Assembly: GCA_001798135.1 (NCBI GenBank)
Contig: MGRJ01000024.1
Coordinates: 124,001 to 188,000 of the forward strand
Reading direction: 5' to 3'
Source: Deltaproteobacteria bacterium RIFCSPHIGHO2_02_FULL_40_28
GTDB lineage: Bacteria; UBA10199; 2-12-FULL-40-28
DNA: 64,000 nt
The notes beneath the pieces were generated by a model, which had not been told where the DNA came from, did no database searches, and saw nothing but the letters and a program-made list of their open reading frames with translations. The position numbers and the translations under genes were made by a program. This document shows, one piece after another, positions 9,920 to 19,313 of this stretch. Each line of letters begins with the position of its first letter. Positions within the stretch are counted from its first letter, which is position 1.

Positions 9920-11137
9920 ATGCCAGTTTATGAATACAAAGGTGTAGATACTTCCGGAAAAAATGTGAGCGGCATGGTTGATGCCGAAAACGAAAAAGCT
10001 GGACGGCTTAAACTTCGAAAAAGTGGAGTTTTCACTACTGATATTTACCTTGAAGGATCAAAAGGTGGTCTTTCCTTACAGGGAGGTAAAAGTTTTAGCT
10101 TTTTCAACAAAGTTAAAACAGCAGAGTTAGCTCATATGACTCGTCAGTTGGCAACCTTACTTGCAGCCAATATTCCCCTAGTTGATGCACTTTTGGCTCT
10201 TCAAGAACAACTTGAAAATCCCATTCTCAAAAAAGCCATTTCTCAAATTAAAGAAAAAGTAACTGAAGGGCGAAGACTAGCTGATTCAATGAAGCCTTTC
10301 TCAAACATTTTCGATAATCTCTATCTTTCTATGATCGAAGCAGGAGAAGCTTCAGGTGCCTTAGAGCAAGTGTTAAACCGTTTGGCTGATTTTACTGAGG
10401 CTCAAGCTTCACTTAAAAGCAAAGTAACTGGTGCCATGATGTATCCTATCATCATGGCCTTAGTTGGTTCTAGTCTCATGATGTATCTTTTGGTGAGTGT
10501 GGTTCCTAAAATTGTTTCTATTTTTGAGGATGCCAAGGCCTCGTTACCCCTGCCCACACGTATTTTAATGACATCTTCTTCTTTTGCTCAAAGTTACTGG
10601 TACTTAATTATTATTGGGGCAGCTTTTTCTTTTTGGCTTTTTAAACGTTATTTAAGAACACAAGAGGGAAGGCTTCGTTTTGATACTTTTGCCTTGAAGG
10701 CGCCTATCTTTGGTGACTTATCCAGAAAAATTGCCATTTCTCGTTTTACAAGAACATTGGGTACCCTGCTTCAAAGTGGAGTACAACTTTTGCAAGCCTT
10801 GGATATTGTAAAAAATGTTCTTGGAAATGTGGTTTTGATGAATGCTGTAGAAGCTACCAAGGCCAGTGTGAGGGAAGGTGAATCTTTAGCCGAACCCCTT
10901 AAAAGAAGCGGGCAATTTCCTCCCATGGTGGTGCACATGATTGCTGTAGGTGAAAAAACAGGGGCTCTCGAAGTCATGTTAGAAAAAGTAGCTGATAACT
11001 ATGATGGAGAAATTGATACCACAGTGAGCAGTATGACAACTCTTTTAGAGCCTGTGATGATTTTAGTGATGGGTGGGGTTGTTTCTTTTATTGTCGTTGC
11101 AATTCTCCTGCCTATTCTTAAGCTATCAGAAATATAG
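9920..11137 (+). CDS. gspF: Type II secretion system inner-membrane platform protein GspF
   Basis: The polytopic inner-membrane platform protein around which the pseudopilus is thought to turn. 405 residues with two tandem T2SSF domains (about 68-190 and 270-395), each a cytoplasmic helical bundle followed by membrane helices; hydrophobic segments are near 170-195, 225-242 and 375-398. The N-terminus MPVYEYKG is typical for GspF. Its Shine-Dalgarno is weak and the hairpin ends only nine bases before the ATG, so translation may depend on the folding of that leader. Confidence 0.95.
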   Translation: MPVYEYKGVDTSGKNVSGMVDAENEKAGRLKLRKSGVFTTDIYLEGSKGGLSLQGGKSFSFFNKVKTAELAHMTRQLATLLAANIPLVDALLALQEQLENPILKKAISQIKEKVTEGRRLADSMKPFSNIFDNLYLSMIEAGEASGALEQVLNRLADFTEAQASLKSKVTGAMMYPIIMALVGSSLMMYLLVSVVPKIVSIFEDAKASLPLPTRILMTSSSFAQSYWYLIIIGAAFSFWLFKRYLRTQEGRLRFDTFALKAPIFGDLSRKIAISRFTRTLGTLLQSGVQLLQALDIVKNVLGNVVLMNAVEATKASVREGESLAEPLKRSGQFPPMVVHMIAVGEKTGALEVMLEKVADNYDGEIDTTVSSMTTLLEPVMILVMGGVVSFIVVAILLPILKLSEI

Positions 11138-11200
11138 ATTTTTTTAGTTAACAGAATGGAAGGAAGATGCTAAACTGATCCTTTATTAAAACACATGCTT

Positions 11201-11207
11201 GAGGAGG
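11201..11207 (+). promoter_or_regulatory. Shine-Dalgarno that fixes the gspG start
   Basis: GAGGAGG lies five bases before the ATG at 11213. An earlier in-frame ATG at 11195 has no such site and would place the site inside the coding region, so 11213 is the better start. Confidence 0.75.
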
Positions 11208-11212
11208 GTTAC

Positions 11213-11662
11213 ATGTTTAAGCAAATCCTAAAATCGGAAGCCGGTATGACACTTGTTGAAATTATGGTGGTGGTGGCTATTATTGCCGGTATTACAGGCC
11301 TTATCGCTGTTAACGTAGTAGGACGACGCGATAAAGCAAATATTGATCTTACCAGCACTCAAATTTCAAGTATTATCAGTGCTCTTGATCAGTATAAGTT
11401 AGATAATCATGCTTATCCCTCAACGGATCAAGGTTTAGATGCCCTGGTTCATAAGCCTAGTTCCGGAAAAATGCCTAAATATTATCCAGATGGGGGGTAT
11501 TTAAAAAAACCACCCAAAGATTCTTGGGGGAATGATTTTAGTTTTGCCAGTCCTGGAAACCATGGAGAAAAAATAGAAGTGTGGTCGGCTGGACCTGACG
11601 GCGAGTTTGATACAGAGGACGACATTAATAGTTGGGATAGTGATGAGGAATCTGCAGAATAA
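11213..11662 (+). CDS. gspG: Type II secretion system major pseudopilin GspG
   Basis: The major pseudopilin, 149 residues from the ATG chosen by its Shine-Dalgarno. A short basic leader ends in Gly, and the processed protein begins MTLVEIMVVVAIIAG: Met instead of Phe at +1, with the conserved Glu at +5 and the hydrophobic helix. The C-terminus holds the GspG calcium-loop region (WSAGPDGEFDTEDDI). The prepilin peptidase (GspO/PilD) needed to process it is not in the window. A 57-base gap follows gspF, and the gspH start lies inside its 3' end. Confidence 0.96.
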   Translation: MFKQILKSEAGMTLVEIMVVVAIIAGITGLIAVNVVGRRDKANIDLTSTQISSIISALDQYKLDNHAYPSTDQGLDALVHKPSSGKMPKYYPDGGYLKKPPKDSWGNDFSFASPGNHGEKIEVWSAGPDGEFDTEDDINSWDSDEESAE

Positions 11663-12292
11663 GCTTTTTTTTTATCCCCTGGTTTTACTCTTTTAGAGAT
11701 TTTAATCACCATTGCTATTATGGCTTTGGCCATGGGTATGTCGCTCAGTTTTTTTGGTGATCCCTTTACAACTCAAGTTAAAAAAGAAACTACTCATTTA
11801 ATTTCTACCATTCGTTATCTCTACAATGAGGCTGCTGTTAAAAATTCGGTAAGAAGGCTTGTTTTGGATATTGATAATCAACAATATTGGTACGAAGAAG
11901 GAGGAGAGGAATATTTTATTGATCAAGACATCAAAGAAGAAAAAATTTTTAAACAGAAAGAAAAAAAATCACAATTGGAAGAAGAAGGAGAAGAGGTTGA
12001 ATCAAGTGAATTTGCCAGAGGTGAGGAAGATGTAGTTAAAAAAGTTGTTTTAAACAAAGGGGTATTTTTAAAAGAAGTTTATGTAAGCCATCAGGAAGGC
12101 CCTCTTACTGCAGGGCAAGCCTATCTTTATTTTTTTCCTCATGGGCAAACAGAAGAGGCTCTTATTGTTTTTACAGATGAAGACCGGAAAAAACATTTTT
12201 CTATCATCATTAACCCCATTACTGCTCATGCACGTGTCATTCCTCATGAAGTAGAATGGGATAAACTAGATGAAGCTAGCGAAGATCAATAA
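11643..12292 (+). CDS. gspH: Type II secretion system minor pseudopilin GspH, with apparent -1 frameshift at a T9 run
   Basis: The open frame from 12292 back to ATG 11720 starts in the middle of a pseudopilin helix. The same frame upstream encodes the cleavage region SPGFTLLEILITIAIM but meets the gspG stop at 11660-11662 with no start codon. An ATG at 11643, inside gspG, encodes MRNLQNKLFF and runs into nine Ts (11665-11673). One extra T, or -1 slippage there, joins it exactly to LSPGFTLLEI, giving a normal prepilin leader. The rest is a beta-rich GspH-like domain with a Glu/Lys-rich insert near 95-125. Either transcriptional slippage, a real mutation or a homopolymer assembly error would explain this. 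Confidence 0.75.
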
Positions 12293-12764
12293 TCAAGGAT
12301 TTAGTCTTTTGGAAATCATTATTGCCGTAGCCATTATGGCTACGGCTTTTACAGTTCTTTTGGGGAACCAGGCTGCCTCTTTTCTTTCTGCCGAGCGTGC
12401 TACAATGATGACAAATGCCACTTTTTTAGCGCGTCAAAAAATGGGAGAAATTGAAATGGAGGTTGATAAAGATTTAGCAAAAAATAAATTCCCAGATGAG
12501 AAGATAGAAAAAAATGGGGCTTTTGAAGAACCTTTTGAAGAATTTCGTTGGAAGTACACTATTGATAAAGTTGAAATTCCAGTTGTAGAGGGTGGAGAGG
12601 GTGAGCAAAACGTTTTGGTGCAATCTTATATGAAACAAGTGATTGATCAAATCTCTAAAGCAGTAAGAGAAGTCAAACTTGTGATTTTTTGGGGAGATGA
12701 AGATGCTCCCTACGAAGAACAACCACAAATTTCAGTAACTACCCATATTGTTAAACTGAAATGA
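12270..12764 (+). CDS. gspI: Type II secretion system minor pseudopilin GspI
   Basis: 164 residues. The prepilin leader ends NNQG and the mature protein begins FSLLEIIIAVAIMATAF, with Glu at +5. The size and the position between H and J fit GspI, the nucleator of the GspI-J-K tip complex. The C-terminal part is acidic, with a Val-rich strand near the end (ISVTTHIVKLK). It overlaps gspH by 23 bases and couples to gspJ by ATGA. Confidence 0.9.
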   Translation: MKLAKINNQGFSLLEIIIAVAIMATAFTVLLGNQAASFLSAERATMMTNATFLARQKMGEIEMEVDKDLAKNKFPDEKIEKNGAFEEPFEEFRWKYTIDKVEIPVVEGGEGEQNVLVQSYMKQVIDQISKAVREVKLVIFWGDEDAPYEEQPQISVTTHIVKLK

Positions 12765-13429
12765 AAAATAATAAAGGATTTACACTTTTAGAAGTACTGA
12801 TTGGCGTTGCCATTTTAACCGGCATGTCTTTGCTGCTCTATACCACCATGGGTAAAGCCTTGGATGCTAAAGAGAGAGTGGAAAGACAAGAGAAAATACT
12901 TCATTCTATCCGGATTGGGGTCAATAAAATGGTGGAGGATTTAAGCCAGGGTTTTTTGGTGGCTACGGCGTTAAAGGGGCAAAATATGGCTTATGAAACG
13001 GGATTGAAAGGGAAGGAAAATGAGATTTATTTTTCAACTCTTTCACACCGCCATTTTCTCATGAATACCAAGGATACCGATCAAGTTGATGTGGGTTATC
13101 TTCTCGAAACTTCTGATCGTTCGGTATTTAAACTGATTCGCACAGAAAGTAACTACTTGATGGAAAAAGTGGACGCAAAAGTAAAGGGGTTTCCCTTGGT
13201 TGAGCAAGTGAAAGAATTTCGTTTAGAATATTACGATGCTCAAAAAGAAGAATGGGTTCCCGATTGGGATAGTACGGGGGTTTCCCAGCTTAACCGTTTA
13301 CCCAGGGCTGTAAAAATTAGTCTGAAGGTAGTGGAATTTGAGGATGAGGAATCAGAGGAAGTTGTGCGTGAACATTTTGTCACCACCATGGCCGAAATTC
13401 CTCTCTATGGAACTGAAATTAATTTTTAA
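12761..13429 (+). CDS. gspJ: Type II secretion system minor pseudopilin GspJ
   Basis: 222 residues with a short leader MKNNKG, cleavage before FTLLEVLIGVAILTG (Glu at +5), and a beta-rich periplasmic domain with the conserved GspJ pattern VKEFRLEYYDAQ followed by WVPDWDS and LPRAVKISL. It is part of the pseudopilus tip. Its ATG overlaps the gspI stop (ATGA), and its 3' end contains the gspK start. Confidence 0.93.
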   Translation: MKNNKGFTLLEVLIGVAILTGMSLLLYTTMGKALDAKERVERQEKILHSIRIGVNKMVEDLSQGFLVATALKGQNMAYETGLKGKENEIYFSTLSHRHFLMNTKDTDQVDVGYLLETSDRSVFKLIRTESNYLMEKVDAKVKGFPLVEQVKEFRLEYYDAQKEEWVPDWDSTGVSQLNRLPRAVKISLKVVEFEDEESEEVVREHFVTTMAEIPLYGTEINF

Positions 13430-14804
13430 AATTAAAAAATGGTTTCAGAGAACCGCTAATGATCGAGGTGTGGCTTTGATGATTGTACTCTCTGGTCTCA
13501 TGGTTTTAACTGTTGCCGTGGTTGAGTTTTCTTATAATTCACGCATTAGTTATCGCATTGCAGTTAATTCCTTAGAAAGGCTTCAAGCTTATTATCTTGC
13601 CAAATCAGCCATCAATTTTTCAAAAATGCTTTTGCGTTACAATAAAGAAGCCCAAGAAACAGCTAAAAAAGCTTCTTCTTCAATTGGGAGTATGAATATT
13701 GAACCCATTTATCGAATGATGCCTCTTTCTTCTAATTTAATTCGGGAAACCTTAGGGGGCAATACATCTGTACTAGGCGGTGAGGAAGGGGAAGAAAAAG
13801 AAGAACAAACTATCGATTTTAGTTTAACCGATGAACAAAAAGATAAGGCAGCAGCAGAAGAGGAAAATGAGGAAGAAACCAAAAAAGGTATTACAAGTGG
13901 CATTAGTATGATGAATGAAAAAGAAGCAGAGAATTTTCTCGATTTTGAGGGAGATTTTTCATCTGTGATTACTGAAGAAAATTCAAAATTTGATTTAAAT
14001 CGTATTTTTGCTTTAGTTCCAGGAAGTAAATCTGCAGATCAAAGAAACCAGTTATTAGAATCCATTCTTACACTTCCTCAATTTAAGGATTTGTTTGAGG
14101 ATCAATTTAATGGGCCCAAGCAGTTGGTGTTTGCAATTGGAGATTGGGTGGATAGTAATGGGATGATTAATGAATATGATGCTGTGCAAAGAGGAAATGA
14201 GTCGAGTGTGTATGGTAAGGTAGATTATCCCGTTAAAAATGCGAAGTTTGCTACACTGGCCGAATTGCGTTTAGTAGCTGGCATGAATGATCAAATTTTC
14301 AAAGAATTAGCCCCTTTTGCCACCATTTATACTGGAAGTGAGAAAATTAATGCCTGCGTGTCCGAAAATGACGATTTTGTGAAAGTTTTAATTAATTATT
14401 ATACCAAGTATGCTGGTTGTGCCAGTGAAGTAAAATATGAAGATGAAGAAAAAATGGAAGAATTATTGAATGAAATTAAAAGCTATTGTCCTACCATAGA
14501 AGACATGGCCAAGGCTTTAAACTCTAAATTGGGGTTAACCGATTTAGAAGAAGAGGCGAGTGCTACAGATTCGTCAAGTTCGGAAACAACTACAACTGCA
14601 TCATCCACTTCATCATCCACGAGTGGGGCAACCGTTCCTGCCTGTGCTTTTCAATTTAAGGATTTATTAACCGAGGATAATAAAATTTTTACTATTGAAG
14701 CTGTTGGAACGGTGGGAGATACCGAAACTATCATTACTATGGTTCTTAATACTGATTCTACTGACCCTACCAAGTGGAAGACTTACTACTACCATGTTGA
14801 CTAA
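13407..14804 (+). CDS. gspK: Type II secretion system minor pseudopilin GspK
   Basis: 465 residues from the ATG at 13407; the longer in-frame ORF would add 23 residues before the basic leader that do not look like a prepilin. Cleavage after NDRG gives VALMIVLSGLMVLTVAVVEF, which lacks Glu at +5, as is usual for GspK, the tip protein. It contains the large alpha domain typical of the family, an acidic insert near 130-175, and a Ser/Thr-rich stretch near residues 390-415 just before the last strand region. It overlaps gspJ by 23 bases. Confidence 0.92.
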   Translation: MELKLIFKIKKWFQRTANDRGVALMIVLSGLMVLTVAVVEFSYNSRISYRIAVNSLERLQAYYLAKSAINFSKMLLRYNKEAQETAKKASSSIGSMNIEPIYRMMPLSSNLIRETLGGNTSVLGGEEGEEKEEQTIDFSLTDEQKDKAAAEEENEEETKKGITSGISMMNEKEAENFLDFEGDFSSVITEENSKFDLNRIFALVPGSKSADQRNQLLESILTLPQFKDLFEDQFNGPKQLVFAIGDWVDSNGMINEYDAVQRGNESSVYGKVDYPVKNAKFATLAELRLVAGMNDQIFKELAPFATIYTGSEKINACVSENDDFVKVLINYYTKYAGCASEVKYEDEEKMEELLNEIKSYCPTIEDMAKALNSKLGLTDLEEEASATDSSSSETTTTASSTSSSTSGATVPACAFQFKDLLTEDNKIFTIEAVGTVGDTETIITMVLNTDSTDPTKWKTYYYHVD

Positions 14805-14872
14805 TCGTAACAGTTTGGATTTTGAGAACTTTTTCCTTTCTTTCTGGGGGTAAATCCTGTTAAATTCAGAGC

Positions 14873-16486
14873 ATGTCCCAAAATATACTGGGTATTGATG
14901 TTGGAAGTTATTCCATCAAGGTGGCCCATCTTTCGCGCGCCCTTAGGGACTTCGAACTCAAATCCTTTCAAGAAATTCCAATTAATTTAGGGGGAAGGCT
15001 AACCCATGAAGAAGCTGTTGCAGCAGGTCTTAAAGCCTACTTTGAAAGAAACGAAATCCAATCCGACCTCATTGCAGTAAGCTTACCTGCTCATCATTGT
15101 TCTATGCGTGTGGTAGAGATGCCTTTTACAAATCTTTCCAAAATTGATCAAACCATCGAGTTTGAATTGGAGAGTTATATTCCCATTTCTATTGATGAAA
15201 TGGTGGTTGATTATCATATTTTAAGCATGGAAGAAAATCTTTCTCGAATTCTTGTGGGGTATATTTCCCGTACTCGTTTTGCCAAGTATCTCGATATGTT
15301 GCAAATTGCAGGTATTGATCCCAAGTATGTAGGAATTGATTGTATCGATCTTTCAAATGTAGCTCAGGTAGCCATGGTACCCCAAGATACCGAGTACGCT
15401 ATTATCGATATTGGGCATAGTAAATCCAATATTTGTGTGATGCGGGGTACAGAATTAATTTATGCAAGATCAATCACGATTGGGGGAGTGCATTTTTCTC
15501 GGGCCATTCAAAAGGTTTTTAAACTTTCTGTTGAGAAGGCTGAGAGTCTTAAAATTGATCGAGGTAAACTATCTGCCAGCGAGGATAATTTAGATCAAAT
15601 TTCACGTATTTGCCAAAAAGTAGCAGAAGAAATGGTAACAGCCATTAGGCAAACTTACCTCGGATTTAAAAAATACTACAAAAAAGAAGAATGGGGTGGA
15701 ATTTATTTAACGGGCGGTGGTTCGCGGATGCAGGGTTTATCTGACATGATTTCTTCTTCCTTGCGTATTAATGTTTGCACCCTAGATTGTATCGATTTTA
15801 TCGATCATCAATTAAATCAGGTTGAAACCATTAAGGATATTATTGCTCCTTCACTTTCACAAACTCTTCGCGTTATTTTTTCTAACAAGGCTGCCAAAAT
15901 TAATTTTCGAAAAGGAGAATTTGCTTACAAGCGTGATATTAAGGCCTTGGGGGGAGAGATTAAACAATTGGGAGTATGGTTTGCGGTAGTGCTTTCACTA
16001 GGTCTTTTTTATTTTTTCTTTTCCTATCACACCTTGAGCAATAGGATTGAGAAGCTTAATAAAGATTTAGTAACAGAAGCCTTAAAATCTCTTCCAGAAT
16101 TTAAGGATCAAAAAAAGAAAATGACAGCCAAACAACTTTTAGGGCTTGTTAATGGTAAAATTAGCGAAATTGATGGACAGCTGGAAGCGTTTAAAACAGG
16201 GCTAACCGGGGCCACTCCTCTAGTTGTTTTGCAGGAAATTTCAAAATCCCTTCCCCCTAAGACTGAAGTGAAGATTGATGTAGATGATTTTACTTTTACA
16301 GGTGATGTGGTGAGGTTAGAAGGAAGAACCATATCTTTTGAAGCCGTTGATAAGATTAAAAATGCTCTTTCTTCTTCTAAACTTTTTAAAAATGTAACCA
16401 CACAAAATGTAGTGAAGGGAATACGAGATGAGATTAAATTTTCTGTTTCAATGGAAGTTAATATTGATGTGGGAGAACAAAGTTAA
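14873..16486 (+). CDS. gspL: Type II secretion system protein GspL with PilM-like actin-fold domain
   Basis: 537 residues. The N-terminal two thirds is an actin-like PilM fold, starting ILGIDVGSYSIKVAHL and including IDIGHSKSNI and a Gly-rich TGGGSRM motif. One membrane helix at about 365-385 leads into a periplasmic ferredoxin-like domain. It fuses the roles that PilM and PilN play in type IV pilus systems and would recruit GspE to the membrane. A 68-base gap after gspK may hold an internal promoter, none clear. The stop overlaps the gspM ATG by one base (TAATG). Confidence 0.9.
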   Translation: MSQNILGIDVGSYSIKVAHLSRALRDFELKSFQEIPINLGGRLTHEEAVAAGLKAYFERNEIQSDLIAVSLPAHHCSMRVVEMPFTNLSKIDQTIEFELESYIPISIDEMVVDYHILSMEENLSRILVGYISRTRFAKYLDMLQIAGIDPKYVGIDCIDLSNVAQVAMVPQDTEYAIIDIGHSKSNICVMRGTELIYARSITIGGVHFSRAIQKVFKLSVEKAESLKIDRGKLSASEDNLDQISRICQKVAEEMVTAIRQTYLGFKKYYKKEEWGGIYLTGGGSRMQGLSDMISSSLRINVCTLDCIDFIDHQLNQVETIKDIIAPSLSQTLRVIFSNKAAKINFRKGEFAYKRDIKALGGEIKQLGVWFAVVLSLGLFYFFFSYHTLSNRIEKLNKDLVTEALKSLPEFKDQKKKMTAKQLLGLVNGKISEIDGQLEAFKTGLTGATPLVVLQEISKSLPPKTEVKIDVDDFTFTGDVVRLEGRTISFEAVDKIKNALSSSKLFKNVTTQNVVKGIRDEIKFSVSMEVNIDVGEQS

Positions 16487-17085
16487 TGGCAACCTCTCAC
16501 TCCAAATATGGCATCTTAGGCCGCTTTAATTTTGAGGATCTCTATAATACCTTTTTTGGTTTAGATCAGAGGAAACAACTTTTGATTACAGGAGGGGGTG
16601 TTGTTCTTTTAATTATTTTCATCATTGCTCCCGTAACGTGTGCGAGTGCTAAACTTTCTAAACTAGAAAAAGATTATCGTGAGGCAGCTAAGGGGCAAAG
16701 TTCTATTATGGAGCGTATTCAAGCGTATCAAGCAACCAAGACTAAGCTTGCTGCAATGAAAACCAGATTTGCTGGAGCTGGAGGTTCACTTTCTACTCTG
16801 ATAGAAAACATGGCCAAGAGTGCAGAAATGGGAGATCAAGTTACCAGACTAAAACCTATTACTCTTTCTTCTAATGATTATTTTGATGAAGAGGGAGTTG
16901 ATGTTGTTGTTTCTAATGTAACCATCGATAAAATTTTAGCTTTTTTACACGCTTTTGAAAACAATGACAAAGTTCCCATGCAAGTAAAAAAACTACAAGT
17001 AAAGGCCAACTACAAAAAGCGAGAAGATTTAACTGCTACAATTGAAATTGCTACCATGAAAGCAAAAGGAGAAGAAGGTGAATAG
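16486..17085 (+). CDS. gspM: Type II secretion system protein GspM
   Basis: 199 residues: cytoplasmic N-terminus, one membrane helix (about 33-52), a coiled-coil stretch (about 55-90) and a small ferredoxin-like periplasmic domain. This is the usual GspM architecture, partner of GspL in the inner-membrane platform. Sequence similarity in this family is low, so the call leans on operon position and topology. It starts within the gspL stop codon and overlaps gspN by 8 bases. Confidence 0.85.
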   Translation: MATSHSKYGILGRFNFEDLYNTFFGLDQRKQLLITGGGVVLLIIFIIAPVTCASAKLSKLEKDYREAAKGQSSIMERIQAYQATKTKLAAMKTRFAGAGGSLSTLIENMAKSAEMGDQVTRLKPITLSSNDYFDEEGVDVVVSNVTIDKILAFLHAFENNDKVPMQVKKLQVKANYKKREDLTATIEIATMKAKGEEGE

Positions 17086-18001
17086 GGTTAGTCAGTGGGC
17101 TCTTAATCTTGTTACGGGTATTTTTTTCTTTATTTTTTTTCTTTTTGTAACATTTCCTCTCGATACCATTGTTCAAGGTGCCCTATCCCGTGTTGAAAAA
17201 ATCTCCGGGGGGCAATATCGAATCACGGCCACAGATATCAAGCCCAGTCTCATTTTTAAATCTTCTTTTAAAAATTTTCAATTACACGATCTTGCTCGTG
17301 GAGAAGATGTGATTCTTGTCGATTTTCCTGAAATTAAAATTGGGCTTAAATATTTACCCCTGATTACAGGAAAAATGCAGGCTCATTTTACAGTGAAGGG
17401 TAAAAAAGGTTCGATGAATGGTTTTGTTATTCTTTCTAAACATGAACAACGTTTAAGGGTTAGCGTAGACAAGCTTGATTTACAAAATGTACCGGCTCTT
17501 TCTAAGAAGCTAAAAGTGGAAATGAATGGTCAGATTGATGGAAGTATTAATTTAAAAATTTTTCCTGGTGAACCTCAAGACAATACAGGGGAAGTCGATC
17601 TGAAGTTGGTTAATTTTAAAATTCAACCAACTCAACTGACTCCTTTTCCAGGATTGGATATTGATTTACCCGAGACCCTTCTTTCAGAAGCAACTGCAGG
17701 ACAGGTACGTATTAGTTTAGACAAGGGCAAAGTGCGGATTAAAAATATTAAGCTTCCGGGTCCTGATATTGTTGTCGATTTAAAAGGAGTGCTGCAGTTA
17801 AATAAAAAATCTGGTTTTTCAAAACTAAACTTTTTGGGCACTTTTAGCCTCTCTGATAAGGTAAAAGATAAGTTTCCTTTTCTCATTATGATTGATAAAC
17901 AAAAAAATGAGGATGGGAGCTTTCCCTTGAGGATCACGGGCAATACGTCTAAACCCAGAATCCAAATCGGTGATTTTGATCTCTCTTCCTTCCAAGGATA
18001 A
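17078..18001 (+). CDS. gspN: Type II secretion system protein GspN
   Basis: 307 residues, last gene of the operon. It has a membrane anchor at residues 10-30 followed by a periplasmic, beta-strand-rich domain with the AsmA-like/GspN pattern (FKNFQLHDL, GLKYLPLITGK, KLNFLGTFSLSD). The start is GTG, preceded by GGAGAAGAAG inside gspM. GspN is an accessory T2SS component present in only some species. Its stop is followed at once by a nested palindromic repeat. Confidence 0.85.
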   Translation: MNRVSQWALNLVTGIFFFIFFLFVTFPLDTIVQGALSRVEKISGGQYRITATDIKPSLIFKSSFKNFQLHDLARGEDVILVDFPEIKIGLKYLPLITGKMQAHFTVKGKKGSMNGFVILSKHEQRLRVSVDKLDLQNVPALSKKLKVEMNGQIDGSINLKIFPGEPQDNTGEVDLKLVNFKIQPTQLTPFPGLDIDLPETLLSEATAGQVRISLDKGKVRIKNIKLPGPDIVVDLKGVLQLNKKSGFSKLNFLGTFSLSDKVKDKFPFLIMIDKQKNEDGSFPLRITGNTSKPRIQIGDFDLSSFQG

Positions 18002-18013
18002 AGTGGATGTTTT

Positions 18014-18165
18014 GTCATTCCCGCGGAGGCGGGAATCCATCTTGGTTCCCCTCCTTTGTAAGGAGGGGTTAGGGGAGGTAGAGAGTTTTGTAAGACTCTA
18101 CCCCCTCCAACTCCCCCTTACAAAGGGGGAGAGTACAGATGGATCCCTGTCTTCGCAGGGATGAC
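18014..18165. repeat. Nested palindromic repeat (two elements, one inside the other)
   Basis: Outer arms 18014-18040 and 18139-18165 are imperfect reverse complements with the core TTCCCGCGGAGGCGGGAA / CCCTGTCTTCGCAGGG. Inside them, 18048-18083 and 18096-18130 form a second, unrelated imperfect palindrome rich in CCCCTCC/GGGGAGG. The outer family recurs at 32855-32927. The arrangement suggests a MITE-like element inserted into another. Read through, it yields spurious peptides such as SFPRRRESI, so it is not coding. Confidence 0.85.
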
Positions 18166-18223
18166 AGAATAAAGTCAGGGATGACAAATAATGTAGAGAT
18201 GTCAAAATATGCAACAATGACAA

Positions 18224-19264
18224 ATGGAAAAAGTGAATATTAAAAATTTAACAGTCGATGAGATGACTGAAAAGTTTTCCGAGTTGGGTTTAGAGTCTTA
18301 CCGGGTAACCCAGGTACGTAAATGGCTTTATCAAAAGTTGGTTCTTTCTTTCGAAGAGATGACTGACATTCGAAAAGAACATCGGTTACTTTTGGAGGAA
18401 TATTTTTTTATTCCCTCTTTAATTCTCCATGGGTTTCAACAATCGGGGGATGGCACACGCAAGTACCTCATGGGTTTGGAAGATGAGCGAACGGTTGAAT
18501 GTGTATGGATTCCTGAACCAAAAAGAGCCACCCTGTGTGTTTCTTCCCAGGTGGGTTGTGGAATGGGTTGCGGGTTTTGTTTAACAGCAACCATGGGTGT
18601 TCTTCGTAATTTAAAGGTTTATGAAATTACCGAGCAAATTGCTGCTGTAAAAAGATCTTTAAAAGAAGGGGAGAAAATTACAAATCTGGTTTTTATGGGC
18701 ATGGGTGAACCCTTGGCTAATACGCGTAATCTTTTTCCTGCTTTAAATATTCTTTTGGATCCCCTGGGTTTTGGTTTTTCAAGGCATCATATTACGGTTT
18801 CAACCTCTGGTATTGCCCCAGAAATTGAGAAATTTGGAAACAACACTCCTGTGAAGCTGGCTATTTCTCTCAATGCAACAACCGATAAAGTGCGTGATGA
18901 AATTATGCCTATTAATCAAAAATTTCCATTAGAGAAACTTTTTGAAGCGTGTCGTAAAATGCATTTGCCCAAACGAAATAAAATTACTTTTGAATATGTG
19001 ATGTTGCATGGAATAAATGATACCTTAGAAGATGCTAAAAGACTGGTTAAAATTTTATCTAAACTAAAAGCTAAACTTAATTTAATTCCTTTTAACGAAT
19101 ATCCAGGAACTTCCTTTAAACGCCCTGCAGATGAATGGGTTCATCAATTTCAAAAAGTTTTATTAAATGCGGGCTTTGTAGTTAATGTTCGTAAATCACG
19201 GGGACGTGATATCCTGGGAGCCTGTGGGCAACTTGCGAAAAAAGGGTGGGATAGGGAGCAATAG
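18224..19264 (+). CDS. rlmN: Dual-specificity 23S rRNA/tRNA adenine-C2 methyltransferase RlmN
   Basis: A radical-SAM methyltransferase that makes 2-methyladenosine in 23S rRNA (A2503) and some tRNAs. 346 residues, full length. The [4Fe-4S] motif CX3CX2C is at 112-119 (CGMGCGFC), the GEP motif follows in MGMGEPLAN, and the C-terminal catalytic Cys is present in ILGACGQL. The N-terminal RNA-binding helix domain is intact. The Shine-Dalgarno is weak. It stands alone between the repeat element and the convergent thiamin operon. Confidence 0.96.
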   Translation: MEKVNIKNLTVDEMTEKFSELGLESYRVTQVRKWLYQKLVLSFEEMTDIRKEHRLLLEEYFFIPSLILHGFQQSGDGTRKYLMGLEDERTVECVWIPEPKRATLCVSSQVGCGMGCGFCLTATMGVLRNLKVYEITEQIAAVKRSLKEGEKITNLVFMGMGEPLANTRNLFPALNILLDPLGFGFSRHHITVSTSGIAPEIEKFGNNTPVKLAISLNATTDKVRDEIMPINQKFPLEKLFEACRKMHLPKRNKITFEYVMLHGINDTLEDAKRLVKILSKLKAKLNLIPFNEYPGTSFKRPADEWVHQFQKVLLNAGFVVNVRKSRGRDILGACGQLAKKGWDREQ

Positions 19265-19313
19265 CACGCGACTTTTGTGAAAAGATTTTTATTTTGATTT
19301 TCTTTTTATGAGT

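Noticed and set aside
17970-18164. ORFs on both strands across the repeat after gspN
   Set aside because: They read the palindromic repeat; peptides such as SFPRRRESI are the usual artefact of this repeat type.
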